Positions 10,703-21,476 of a stretch of 64,000 nt of DNA are shown piece by piece (position 1 is the first letter of the stretch; every line of letters starts with the position of its first letter). The position numbers and the translations under genes are program-made. The DNA comes from Tetrastigma voinierianum (taxonomy: Eukaryota > Streptophyta > Magnoliopsida > Vitales > Vitaceae). The stretch lies in assembly GCA_016808115.1 (NCBI GenBank), contig JAEQBH010004430.1, forward strand, positions 43,937 through 107,936, in the 5' to 3' direction. The notes under the pieces were generated by a model, which worked only from the letters and a program-made list of their open reading frames with translations, made no database searches and was not told the DNA's origin.

Positions 10703-11859
10703 CACCCTAGCCAGAAAGCGTTGCTGTAGTCCTTAGCGATGCAAAATAAAGAAAAGGAAGTGCATGTGGTGATTTGCAAAAGGTTATGATTCCAAAAAAG
10801 GGTTTATATACATATAAACATTATCTTAGAAATTGAAATAAAAGTTGTACATGGAGTAAGAAAGAATCAAACCATGCAGAGCAATTGAGGTCAATATTGG
10901 ATCCATAATTCTCAACTTGATTTCCACCTAAGTCTAATAGTTCTTTTTGTAGCTTGATTAAACGATAAAGCGCAAAATTGCCACATATTGACCCCTAACG
11001 CGACATGGCCTTGGTTGTTTGAGCAGCCTAGATAGGGCTAGTTACACTTTCTTTCTTTATTCATCGCCGTAGAGTTGCAGTAACCCTCAAAGGCTTCACC
11101 AAAGTAGATTATGAGTCCTGATGACTCCCAACCAATTAAGGTTTAGGGCATGTTGAAAGGATCGATGACCTTCTTTCTAAGGGCTTTGCAGGACTCAGAT
11201 GACTTGAAAATTAAGCACCCACAAGTCATTAAACTTCACTATCACCCATGTAGCGAACACAAGTGATGACTCGGTAATTAAGGCTTAGGGCATCGGGTTT
11301 TCAAAACTTTAATATACACCCCTCGGATAGTGCTCGGAACTTCAAGCGAAGATTCCTGACTTTATTTTTCTTTTCTTGCTTTTCTTTTCTTTTTCTTTCT
11401 GTTTTTCTTTCTTTTCCTTTTTGGAAGACAACATTGGTCTTCAAATGTAGGTAACTCAAAACTATCCTAGGTGTGACATACCTAGTAGGCTTCTAAGCAG
11501 AAAGAGGCACAAATTCACCGACTGTTAGACAATCTGAGTGGAGTGTGTGAATTAGCATAAGGGAGGAAATTTCAAGTTGAGCATCACGGGAACTGGTGAC
11601 AAAATTATCTCAAGCATGGATTGTTCTAGCATATCAGAAGTGACAAAGCCAGTGATTCAATTTCTGGTATGATGTGATTCAATTGTCCAATTGCTTGCTT
11701 AATTCAATTGTTCGGTGAAAAGAGCACATTTAAACTGGTGGAGCCTGAAAACATGATATGTCTGGCGTATATATAAAGGCTGAATAGCTTTGATGCCAAA
11801 ATAAGCTAATACTTGGAATACAAAGCTAAACCTGAAACTATCACTTATATACTATAGCT
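10703..11859 (-). other. 3' non-coding region of minus-strand Athila-like element
   Basis: Reverse-complement counterpart of 3644-4788: polypurine tract at 10703-10714, the ATCACCACATGCA segment near 10770, duplicated AACCAATTAAGGTTTAGGGC-type blocks (about 11129 and 11275), and a pyrimidine run (11362-11425) matching the A/G run of copy 1. No coding potential is supported. Confidence 0.6.
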
Positions 11860-13420
11860 AATACATGATCCTAAACGAAATTAGTGGCGAGTTGATAAAG
11901 TGGTAAAATAAGCAAATCAAAAGAAACTTTAACCACCTCAACTGCTTTGTGGTGGTGGTGGTGAGTGAGCTGGCTAGCTGCTGCTGACGAGACATCAATG
12001 AAGAGCTGCATCGATGGTGGGCTCCTCGTGACCCGGGGAACTTGTGAGAAGCCCGAGGTGGGTCATGTCTGGTCGGCATAGAATGCTTTGGAGCGACCTG
12101 ATCTGGGCAGCTGTGCTGCTAGTGGCGGATGGCATCCATCCACCAGCTATCTTTCCTCGAGGCTGTACGGATGTAGTCAGTGAATGATGTGCGAATAGGA
12201 AGGCCTGGGTGTCTGCTGCTTGGTTCTTGATGTAGTATGTGGAGGAGATGGAGGTGAACGATCCGGAATGGAAGTCCTCTGTACCTCGGGCTCAGGGACA
12301 GGCATATCATCTGTATGGTAGTCCTCAGCCTCCTGACCCGGTACCTCCTCCTGGTCCTGTGGTCGTATGTGGAATGAGACGGGCATAGTCATAACCCGGT
12401 CTACTGACACTACATGAAGGCATCTAGCTCTCATCTCTAGCCTGGGCTCCTCTGGGAATCCCATCTGCTCGAGAACATAGCAGAGGAGTCTCGGCATCAG
12501 TAGTGGGATGCTCTCCGCTCGGGTCAGTTCTTTTCGATGGACCTTCTCCTCAAAATGCAAAAGGGAGGCCATCACCAGCTCAAGAGGGCTGAACGAAATC
12601 CCCACGAGATCAGGTAAAGTGCCTCAGGATGGCTCCCCTCCTCACACACATAATGCTGCAGAGGAACAAAGGCGAGTAAGTAGCGGTTAATTCGATGAGC
12701 GACATCGGGGCGGAAGCGTTTGCCTCTGTAGAATCTCTTGGACCAGCGGTGATGTCTCTGGCCCGGGTCTTTCGGACCATCTCCTACGAGGCGGGTGGGC
12801 TGGCTTCTATAGCCCTCGTTGCGCGGCGGTATGCATGATCCAATCTTCTTGTGCTCCGGTGGCTGGGTACACCCCGGGCGGTCATCTATCTTGAAGCTGA
12901 GATCTCTAATTGGACCGTCTGTCTCCTGGATGTCATAGAGTGGTGAGACTCTGAGTACCATCTCGGGTAATAAAAGCTGTCGGAGTCATGAAGGGTGGGA
13001 GTGAATGCTCCTCGATCAATCTCAAAGACTCCCGATATGCGGGGTCGGCTCTCGGTCACGGAGATGTCATGAAATGACTCTGATGAAACTCTGGCGTGGA
13101 GTCGCACATTCCCGGAATGGGGTTCCACAAATAGTGGCCTCGATCCTTGTGGCAATTTGTGGTGATGAAGTCGCCTACGTAAATTTGGATGCTTGGAGAT
13201 GGTGGGGCACAGTGGAGATGACTCGCTGGGCCGATGTGCGGGCCCGCTTGGGGAGTCGGGCCCTCCTAACCTCCTCCCAGGTGGTCTGGTGATGGGGCCG
13301 GGGTTGTCAGGAGTCGATGCGATCTAAATCCTGAGGCTCCTCGGAGTTTTGCCTGGGGCTGAGTGATGGAAAATGCAGGGTGGGACTGGTGGGGCCACTC
13401 TCGGGCGTCAGAATCTCAGT
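11860..13420 (-). pseudogene. Athila-like extra 3' ORF (env position), copy 2
   Basis: The better preserved copy of the extra ORF. Minus-strand order: a degenerate N-terminal GC-rich part (13420-13160); DSFYYPRW and HHSMTSR (12950-12890 region); LSFKIDDRPG (about 12900); RINRYLLAFVPLQHY and EEGSHPEALYLISWGF (12690-12600); then a frame of 142 codons (12605-12177) with FSPLELVMASLLHFEEKVHR, LLMPRLLCYVLEQMGFPEEP, and a proline/glutamate-rich tail ending IPDRSPPSPP. An HFEEKVHRK helix followed by LCYVLEQMGFP is typical of this family. The hydrophobic C-terminal segment LLICLFYHFINSPL is coded near 11890-11930. Four or more frameshifts are needed to join the parts. Function is unknown; a membrane role is only suggested by the terminal hydrophobic run. 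Confidence 0.7.
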
Positions 13421-13700
13421 CGACGGGACCCACCGTCACAGACATATCTGATTATAGTAAAATACTTCGAAAGGGCTCGACTCACGATAATATAAGCTGT
13501 ACCTTTGTAATCTTGAACCGAGATAATTCTTTCATATCGGTTTACAACTTTGATTTCAATTTCTCAAGTTAAGATAAATGTTTATACTATAAACCCTTTT
13601 GAATCATAACCTTTTTGCAAATCACCACATGCATCTCCTTTTTCTTTATTTTGCATTTGCTAAAGGGACTAATGCTTGATTTCGGTTGGGGAGGGTTTGC
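13421..13700 (+). other. Plus-strand Athila-like 3' end fragment with polypurine tract
   Basis: Homologous, in opposite orientation, to 10703-10930. It shares TACAACTTTGATTTC (13543), the GTTTATA...TATAAACCC motif (13580-13595), ACCACATGCATCTCC (13624) and the polypurine tract GGTTGGGGAGGG (13684-13695) directly before LTR C. It begins where the minus-strand extra ORF ends, so two 5'-truncated 3' ends of the same family sit back to back at about 13420. Confidence 0.6.
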
Positions 13701-15435
13701 TGATTAATGCGGTGCGATTACAGACCACATATTAGATAGGTTTGGTGCTTTTGCACATTAATCATGTCATATACCAATTGAAGTGTTCTAGTCTTCTTAG
13801 TAGTACTTTATGCCATTTAAATTATTTTTGCATTTGTTTTACGGGCTTTTGTGCACTTTGGAGTTCAATGTCGAGATGAATGATGAATCATGATTTGAAC
13901 TCAAAGTCTCGATACATCAATCGACCCCGAGAATCAAAGAAAACCAAGGCAAGATAGAAGAAAATGCTGATGCGATTGAAGGCAGGCAATGCAGTGAAGG
14001 ATCAACAAAATTTGGAATTTTCGCTAAGCTTGAAAATTTTAAAGCTAGGATGCGAAAATTTCGCAACCTTAAGCGAAAATTTATAACACTGTGAAAACAC
14101 AAATTTCGCTAGCCTTTATTTCCTTAAGCGAAAAAACCTGATTTCGCTACTCACAAGAATTTCGCTAGCTTAGCGAAATTCCAGCTATAGCGAAATTTTC
14201 CATCCTTAAGCGAAATTTATGTTTCAGTGAACACATTGATTTAAGCTGGTGCTTGAAATTCCTCAGCCTAACGAAAATTGATGCCTCGTCATGCTTTGTA
14301 ATTAATGCAAACGCCTCGAACTTGGTGTATTACTTAATTGTCCAATAACTTAGCCAATTTCATAGGTTTTTTGGTATTTTCATACCTTGAGGAGGCCTAT
14401 ATAAGCCCCTCTTGTTTTGTAACAATTGGAGAACAATTGGTGAACAAATTGTGGAGAAGATATTTTTGTAAGTTTTTATTTTTGTAAATAAAGTCTTTTA
14501 TTTTAGGTTTTGCTTTTATTTTCTTTTCTCTCTTCTCTCTCTTCTTTCTCTCCCTTTCTCGGGCATGAGCCTCTCCCAGGGGATGACAGCTCAAGAGATG
14601 CTTGGCTAAGCCTCCCTTTCTTTGAAGGAGGGGAAGGGAAAATTTAGTTTAGTGGTGGGAGCATATGTGTCCTCTTGTATTAAAAGCTACGGGTAGTGTA
14701 TTTATGGCTCTTATTCTCAAAACTTAGTTTGCATAACATGGGATGTTATTGGTTGTCGATACTCTCCATGCTTTAGGGTACATTGTTCTTTAGATGGTTT
14801 TACGAGCCTACGAGGTAATATTTACATGTTAGGGTTCTTCAAATTAGGGTTAAATAACATTTCTTGTTATTATTTTTGTGCTCTCTCCATGCTTTAGGAT
14901 GCGATTCTTTCGGGTGAGAGATGCAGCATTGTTCTTTCTAGATGAACATACAAACCTCTGAAATGATAATTTAATGTTAGGGTTTTAAACTAAAAGGATT
15001 CATAGCGCATGCTACTGTTTTGACTCAAATGGGAGATGTTTCATGGGTGAGGTTTGCTAGTTAAATATAGATCCAGGTTATGCCATAGACTATATGTTGC
15101 ATGTCATAGAGGATAAAACAGAGGACACTTGTTTGCCTAACTTGCCAAGATAGTAACCTAAATCTTCAAAGTTACCTTTCACCTTTGTTTCGATTTCTGA
15201 TTTCTCGAGTTTCCAACTTCATTTCCCCTTTGTTTTTTTGAAACACAATTCCAAAGAGTCCAAATAGAAAGCCTTACCTTCAATGTGCACTGATGCAAAC
15301 CATTTCTAGGATGAAAACCCATCCCAGTGTTAGAGCCACAGACCACTATCTTCATAGTAGCTTGACTACCGGCGTTAGTAGGAACAGTATATAAATTTTG
15401 TTGATTTTATCTCGACCTCTTTGTGGCGCGAATCA
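13701..15435 (+). repeat. LTR C, Athila-like 3' LTR
   Basis: A 1735-base LTR from TGATTAATGC to GCGCGAATCA. It has the palindrome array (14008-14280), TATA-type CCTATATAAGCC (14396), a CT-rich leader (14520-14560) and the same body as LTR B. The preceding polypurine tract makes it a 3' LTR. Family Y pol begins directly after its last base, so the junction at 15435/15436 is an insertion or deletion boundary. Confidence 0.75.
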
Positions 15436-15749
15436 CCACTCCTGTGGAGATGACTGTGGACTCCCCGCACGGTATTACAATGCTAGATGACTTTAAATTC
15501 CTACGGCAGGAATAAGAATTCGACTACGAATAGAGCGAGCACCGTCCTTGCGGGCGGAGTGGGTGAGTCACGAGGCATGGGACGGAGATAGTGTCCATCG
15601 GGAGCCTGGGTATGCGGTACGGGTGACCAAGAGTGGAGCCGTCCACGGATGGTAGTCTTCGGTATAGGGGGTAGGTTGTGGTTCCCTAACTAACTGATTT
15701 GAGAGAGGATATCCTTCGGGAGTTCCACTGCTCCCGATTTGTTGTGCAT
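15436..15749 (+). other. Unassigned GC-rich stretch at the head of the pol fragment
   Basis: The 314 bases between LTR C and the first recognisable integrase residues. By position it may be decayed RNase H or the RNase H-integrase linker, but no motif is readable in any frame. Confidence 0.25.
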
Positions 15750-16984
15750 CAGGTGGCATAAAGATGTATCGTGATCTTCGTCGCCAGTATTATTAGAGTA
15801 GGATGAAGCGACATGTTGGAGATTTTGTTCGACGATGTCTCATGTGTCATCAGGTAAAGGATGAGCATCAGAAGCCATCAGGCCTACTCCAGCCATTAGA
15901 GGCAATGGAGTGGAAGTGGGAGCATGTCACGATGGACTTTGTGACCCACTTGCCATGGACACAGTAGAGACAGGATGCGGTGTGGGTGATTGTGGACCGA
16001 CTCACTAAGTCGATACATTTTCTAGCAATGCGGATGACCTTCCTGGGAGGAATTCTACATTGTATATTCGAGGGTGTCAGGGCTACGTGGGTGCTGGTTT
16101 CTATCGTATCGGACAGGGATCCTAGATTTATGGCACACTTTTGGAAGAGTTTCCAAAAGGCCATGAGGACATAGTTGACGATGAGCCATTGCGTTTCATC
16201 CCGCAACGGATAATTAGTCGGAGATGACCATTCAGGCCACAGGGACATGTTGCAAGTGCGTGTCACGGATGTGGAATGGATTGGGAGGAGCACTTGCCCT
16301 TAGTGCAATTTTCCTATGACAACAGTTATCAGGCAAGTATATAGATGACACCTTATGAGGCCTTATATGGAAGACCATGCCGATCCCCGATTTGTTGGAC
16401 AGAGGTGGGAGAAAGTTCCATCACTGGTCTGGATCTAATTACAGACACCTCTGAGAAGATGAATTTGATTCGGAAGCGCCTCTTACGGCTCAGAGTAGAC
16501 AGAAGAGCTACACAAAGAGACAACGTCGACCTCTAGAGTTCGAGGTGGGTGATCACGTCTTCTTAAAGGTGATGCCTAAGAGAAGAGTAGTCAGATTCGA
16601 CAAGTGAGGGAAGCTAGCACCGAGGTGTATTGGGCGCCGAGGCCTGCGGGGAGGGTGGGCATAGTTGCATATCGGTTAAACCCATAGAGTTTATCAGGTG
16701 TCCATGAGGAGTTCCATCTCCATGCTCGGGAGTAAACTCGAGATCCGACTCCTTATAGTGGATTGGGGAGAGATTGCTGTGATGCGATGGGACCTTTGAG
16801 GAGAGGGACCCGGTGCGTATCTTGGATAGTCGGGATTAAGGTTTCTGACCTGAGAGCGAGGCGGCTATTGAAAGTACTATGGCGACATAGAGGAGCGGAA
16901 GAGGCAACTTGGGAAAGCGAGGACACGATGCAGGCTACCTATCCTTTCCTATTTGAGGACGAAGGTGCGTGGTCTAATATTTGA
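15750..16984 (+). pseudogene. Chromovirus integrase and chromodomain (family Y), decayed
   Basis: 3' half of a Tekay/Del-like Ty3/gypsy pol. Integrase inserts element cDNA into chromosomes, and the C-terminal chromodomain steers it to modified histones. Visible in order: a zinc-binding remnant RRCLMCHQVK (15826-15855), WEHVTMDFVTHLP with the first catalytic Asp near 15935, VWVIVDRLTKSIHFLAMRM (15980-16035), IVSDRDPRF with the second Asp near 16112, a SEMTIQ segment carrying the likely catalytic Glu at 16221, MTPYEALYGRPCRSPICWTE (16345-16404), a GDHVF-like linker (16545-16575), and chromodomain RRLLKVLWRHRGAEEATWES (16861-16920) to YPFLFEDEGAW before TGA at 16982-16984. The catalytic triad is present, but stops at about 15799, 15964 and 16170 and several frameshifts make it inactive. 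Everything upstream is lost. Confidence 0.82.
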
Positions 16985-17057
16985 TACTAGAATCATTACT
17001 GCATATGCATGTGTTTGTGTGTGCTAGTATGTGTGAATTTCGGGAACGAAATTTTGT

Positions 17058-17071
17058 TAAGGGGGAAAAAA
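17058..17071 (+). other. Polypurine tract of family Y element
   Basis: AAGGGGGAAAAAA follows the chromovirus-typical GAACGAAATTTTGTT and directly precedes LTR Y1 (TGTAAAACC). The minus-strand equivalents lie at 21020-21036 and 36080-36098, and a plus-strand one at 21464-21476. Confidence 0.7.
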
Positions 17072-18237
17072 TGTAAAACCTAGGAAAAAATTCAGTTTTT
17101 CTGGGCAAGGGTAAAAGGTAATTTCAATTGGAAACCAAAATTTTCTACATCTCGGATGACGAAACAGACTTCGCGTTTGAATTCATCTCACGAAATCTAG
17201 TTACCATGTTTCTTCGAATTCTGAAACAGTTGGAATTTCACGTTTTTCGAGGCATCGGGTGTCGGGTGACATATGGCAGGACCATGTGGATTCCACATGG
17301 CACTCTTGGTGCTGAACACATGGCATGATAGCCATGTGTTGGAGAAAATTTGGATAAACGGCTCATATTGAGCCCAGTGTCACATGAGAAAAATAAAGGG
17401 AAATGAAAAAAATTAAGAAAAATGTGAGAATGACAAGTAGCAAAGGAGGAAGTGGGGAGGAAGTTTCCCACTTTTGGGACCGACCCGGTTGATGCGATCG
17501 AAGAGGAGAAAAGAAAAGAAAATGAAGGAAAACAAAGAGATGAGAAAATGAGAGAAAAGGGAAAATGAGAGAAAAATAAATCAAATGGAGAGCAAACAAA
17601 GGGAGGAGTGCGTTGGATAAGGGAGAAAATGAGAGAAGCCAACAGAAAAGAAAAGGGGGGAAGCCAACAAGAGTGAAAAGGAAAAAAAACCGGATAGAGA
17701 AAGAGAGAGAAAGGAGAAAGAAACAAAAAGGGAGATTTTCACGGCATTCCGATGGCCGGAGGTCGAGGATTCAAGAAGAAAAGTTGATCCATGCATCGCG
17801 AGCTACGCGTGAGTACCAAAATCTTGGAATTTTAAACTACATGAGGTGAGAGGTACTCCTACTTGGATTATTACTAGCACAAAGGCCATTTCATAGCATG
17901 GACATTCTTCGGGCCGAGCGCCGTGTGTTTTAGTCCCAAGATTTTGGGACTGAATATTGAAAAATTTTGATATTAGTTCAGGCTGGAGTCCGGACTATGT
18001 TGAAGTTACTGTTTTGATCCAGGTGATGTCTTCGGGTTTGTTAGGTGTTTTGGAATAATTGATTCGTGATGAATGGAACAAGGTTGGTGGTAGTGAAGGG
18101 ACCGAAAGGTGCCTTGTTTTTATAGGTCCGAGAGTGGACCATTTTGTGTGATTGTTGCTTAATTTAAATATCATGCTATGTGTGAAAAATAAAATAAAAA
18201 GAAATCATGTTGATATATGCTCATGTGATGGATCATA

Positions 18238-18302
<65 letters not shown>

Positions 18303-18418
18303 TATATAATTATCTATGTATTGATAATATTTGCATATAGTTCTCATTTGCATGTAACATGTTATAGTATGAAATGACATAATTGCATTTCATATGCAGG
18401 AACCATCGCGTCCAGTCG
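17072..18418 (+). repeat. LTR Y1, family Y 3' LTR, truncated
   Basis: Starts TGTAAAACC and follows the family Y plan: an early GGTAATTTCAATTGG segment, CTCGGATGACGAAACAGACTT (17153), a purine-rich tract (17395-17740) and the leader segment near 17800-17960. It carries a (TA)n microsatellite at 18244-18308. It stops near 18418, about two thirds through the family's 1.8-2.0 kb LTR, where a minus-strand copy begins. The 162-codon minus frame across 17238-17726 is the reverse of the purine tract and not a gene. Confidence 0.65.
18244..18308. repeat. (TA)n microsatellite
   Basis: About 30 TA units with one interruption, inside LTR Y1. Similar runs lie at 26406-26431 and 37301-37347. Confidence 0.95.
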
Positions 18419-18439
18419 GGTGTGTGTGCATAGGTATTT

Positions 18440-19237
18440 ATAGCCCCCAGGCAGGGGGTCCGGTGACAACTTAGTCAACCGCTGAATATTCGTGGATGTG
18501 GGTAACTGACCACCACTCATGAATCGGGCGGAGTCTCCTTTGTGCGGGGAGCTCTACGAGATACAAAACTGTCCAATCCACATGGAAACTGTCCCCGATA
18601 TATTCCAAAAGACCACACAGGGTCCATATACAATTAAATGAGTAAAAATGGCCTTAGGCGTATTACATAATCTTTATTCAAAATTAAATCAACTATATAC
18701 TAATAGTTCAAAGTTATTACAATACTCTTAATCAAGACATATATCAAAACTAAAATTTTAATACATGTTATACAATGAAAATACAAGCTCTGATCAGGCT
18801 TTCTTCTAAAATACTTGGCCTCTAGTGAACATCGTCCTCCTATACACTCCACATGCACAGAAATAGTGATCCATAGGCGGAATTGAGACAATGCCCGATG
18901 GTGATAATTTCCTACATGGTTTCCTCCACCTAAGTGCACATGTCATGGAACCAATCACCTGAAACAAATCCATTGTCCCTACTTGAATGTCTACATGTGC
19001 ACCAGTCATGTCTCGAGTCCTCACCCAGAGCTCCTCACACATATCTAAGCCAAATGCGAGTAAAGCAGCCGATTTCAAAACAAAGCTTTTTGTTCTAGAA
19101 AAGCACCTCTTAGGGTTTTGGTAAAATTTATTGGACAACCCTCGGCGAGATCTGTTGGATAACCCTCGAAGAGGCAATTCATGGGCCCCTCAGGCGTGAA
19201 TTATTGGACAATCTCAAACCATGATTCTCAGGAATCT
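18440..19237 (-). repeat. LTR Y2, partial, minus strand
   Basis: Distal (3') part of a family Y LTR in reverse complement: the LTR-end block with GTGGATGTGGGTAACTGAC and TCTCCTTTGTGCGGGGAGCTC (18495-18555), the AATACATGTTATAC segment (18762) and CTTCATTTCC-type body to about 19237. The other half is missing; LTR Y3 begins where it stops. Confidence 0.62.
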
Positions 19238-21019
19238 TGAGGCCCCGAGGCTCGGAATTAGATTTGACTACTTGACTGCGGAATACAAGTGGATGTCGGG
19301 TTACCCGACACCACTTCAGAAAATCGGGTAGAGTCCCCTTTGTATGGGGAGCTCTACCCGAATACAACTACACAATACAAAACTGTCTGACAATATCAAA
19401 ATCAAATACTTGAGTAAAAGCGACCACTTGGAGCCCGATAGCCAGTACTGTTGACATACCTCAACTATATCCTATAGTTTCCAAAAGAGTTAATCAATTC
19501 TCTTTTATACAACATATATTAAAATTCTAAAACTCTAATACATGTATACATCACAAAACCAAAGTCACAATTTGGCTTTCTTCTAAAACAGCCTCTATGA
19601 CGTGATCCTACTTCATTGTCTGTGATCGACTCATACCACAGAGCCCTCAGGCTTCCTCACTTGCTAAGCCATGTGAGAAAACATATTTTCAAAACAATTC
19701 TTGTTGTTTTGAAACTATACTACCCGATATCGGTAAAAATAGGACTACCCTCAGGCGAATGTGTTGGAGAACCAGAAGCAGTCATGGTCCTCATCCAAGA
19801 AATGATGCATTAGGCGAGTCCTCTGACCCGTTCTCGGGAATTCATCTGTGAAATTCCTTTCAAAAGCGTTTTCGTTTTTCTTTCCAATTTTTCCATGTCA
19901 TCTTTTGACCTAATTTCTAGAGCTACTGATGCATATGAAATGCATTATGATGCCATTTAAATAACTCATATGACACATACAAATATATCACCATGCATAT
20001 ATTCACATAATTTAACAATCATGTCATGTGAAGTTACGAATTTATTACACAAGAATTAGCTTCGCTTGGGCTAATTATCAAACACGAAACAATTCCTTGA
20101 ATGTGACAAGCACATATTTTCCACGAAATTAATTTGTGATCAGCATTTCGAGAGCAGTAAACCTGGATTCTTGTTCCTATCAAAACACAATTCATCGGTT
20201 CCTTTTGAACCCATATTTCTCGGCGATTCGACCTCCGTACACATCAAAGCACCATTAATACATAAATACACGATCAGCGGCCCAATTGATGCGTGCTCGG
20301 TCATGGGATGATTTGAGTTTCAAGGCCTCAACCAACCGAAACATTTACATAGTACTTAAACGAAGAATAAAACCCAAGTAGGGAGAAACCCCTACCTCTC
20401 GGAGTTTGAGGAAACTCCCTAAATCCGGTACCCACGCGAAGCCCTCTCTGTGTAGAGCGGCTTTCTTCTTGTCCCGAAGACTGCCGACGGTCGGATCGTT
20501 TGCAAATCTAGAGAGAAGCTTGAGGTTCTCTCTCTAAAACAAAACGAAAATGGCCACTGGATCTCAAATCCCCTGCCTCCCACGTTTTCTTCTCTTTTTC
20601 ATCTTTGAGAAGAGACACTATTTGCTATTTTGTCTTATTATCATTTAAATGTTTTCCTTTAATACCAATCATGTCCTTCATTTCCCAGTTTTGACACTCG
20701 GCACTATCTCGGCAGTCCATTTTCATCATTTCTATACTCATGCCACTTATGGCACATGAGTACTTGTTATATGTGACTTTCGTCGCATCAAAATTTGTTT
20801 GACACCAGGAACGAATGCCTCGAAAAGCGTAAATTCAAGCTGTCTACGAGATTCGGCCAATTTTACGTGCTAGCTAGATTGGCTAGGCGATTCAACGATG
20901 AAATCCGTTTTGTCATGAGATCTAGAAGAGAATAAATTCCAGTTTTACTTTGGAAATAACAATTTTGTTATCAATTCTGATTTTGCCTTTCTCAGGAAAT
21001 TTGAATTTCGGGTGTTACA
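19238..21019 (-). repeat. LTR Y3, complete minus-strand family Y 3' LTR
   Basis: About 1.78 kb, from TGTAACACCC (read on the minus strand from 21019) to the end block at 19238 (TGAGGCCCCGAG read plus). To its right is the element's polypurine tract (AAAGGAGTGGAGA on minus, 21020-21036) and chromodomain codons, so it is the 3' LTR of a minus-strand element. It shares blocks with all Y copies: the TCTCCTTTGT...GAGCTCTACC end block, the GACTACCCTCAGGCGAATGTG block (19743) and GGTAGGGGTTTCTCCCTACTT-type leader (in reverse near 20380). Confidence 0.7.
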
Positions 21020-21285
21020 TTCTCCACTCCTTAAAGGAATTTAGTCGAAATTGGGACAATTACAATCACTCACATGCATATGCAACGTGCACTATCATCA
21101 TGCATGTAAACTAGTCATTAAATGCTAAGCGACTATACCTCGAACCCTCGTCCCTAAGCGAGAAGGGATAGGTGGCCCGCGCTCGCTCCCCGCGTTGACT
21201 CCTCCACTCCATAGTGCCGCCATAGCACTCTCACTAGCCTCCACGGTCTTGCGTCGTAAAAGCCTGATCCATGGCCACTTAAAAA
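21020..21285 (-). pseudogene. Family Y chromodomain end, minus strand
   Basis: Minus-strand codons RLVRVLWRHYGVEEST (about 21250-21200) and a decayed AGHLSLLA-like end (21180-21160) correspond to the chromodomain C terminus at 16861-16984. They are followed by the 3' non-coding stretch with CATGCATATGCA (21070) and the polypurine tract before LTR Y3. Only the last 60 or so codons survive, because the sequence turns into its own inverted counterpart at about 21285. Confidence 0.62.
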
Positions 21286-21476
21286 TGCACGCGATCGTGG
21301 GAGCGAGGATACGATGGGCCACCTATCCGCTTCTTGTTTGAGATGAAAGTGCAATGGACTGGTCGTTTAAAATTGCTTGTTTACATGCATGGTAAGTGCA
21401 CGTTACTATGCGCTAATGGCAGTTAATGACTTAAATCCATAATTTCGGGGCCAATTTCCTTTTAAGGATGGGAGAA
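21286..21476 (+). pseudogene. Family Y chromodomain end, plus strand
   Basis: Plus-strand counterpart of the preceding feature: GGGAGCGAGGATACGATG then WATYPLLV..DESAMDW-like codons (21316-21362), GTTTACATGCATGG (21382) and the polypurine tract AAGGATGGGAGAA (21464-21476) directly before LTR Y4. With 21020-21285 it makes a head-to-head pair. Confidence 0.6.

Noticed and set aside
17238..17726. 162-codon minus-strand frame rich in Phe, Ser and Leu
   Set aside because: It is the reverse of the purine-rich tract inside LTR Y1. Its composition is low complexity and the frame is not kept in other Y LTRs.
18244..18308. (TA)n run as a matrix-attachment or origin site
   Set aside because: A simple microsatellite within an LTR explains it, and nothing else supports a specific role.
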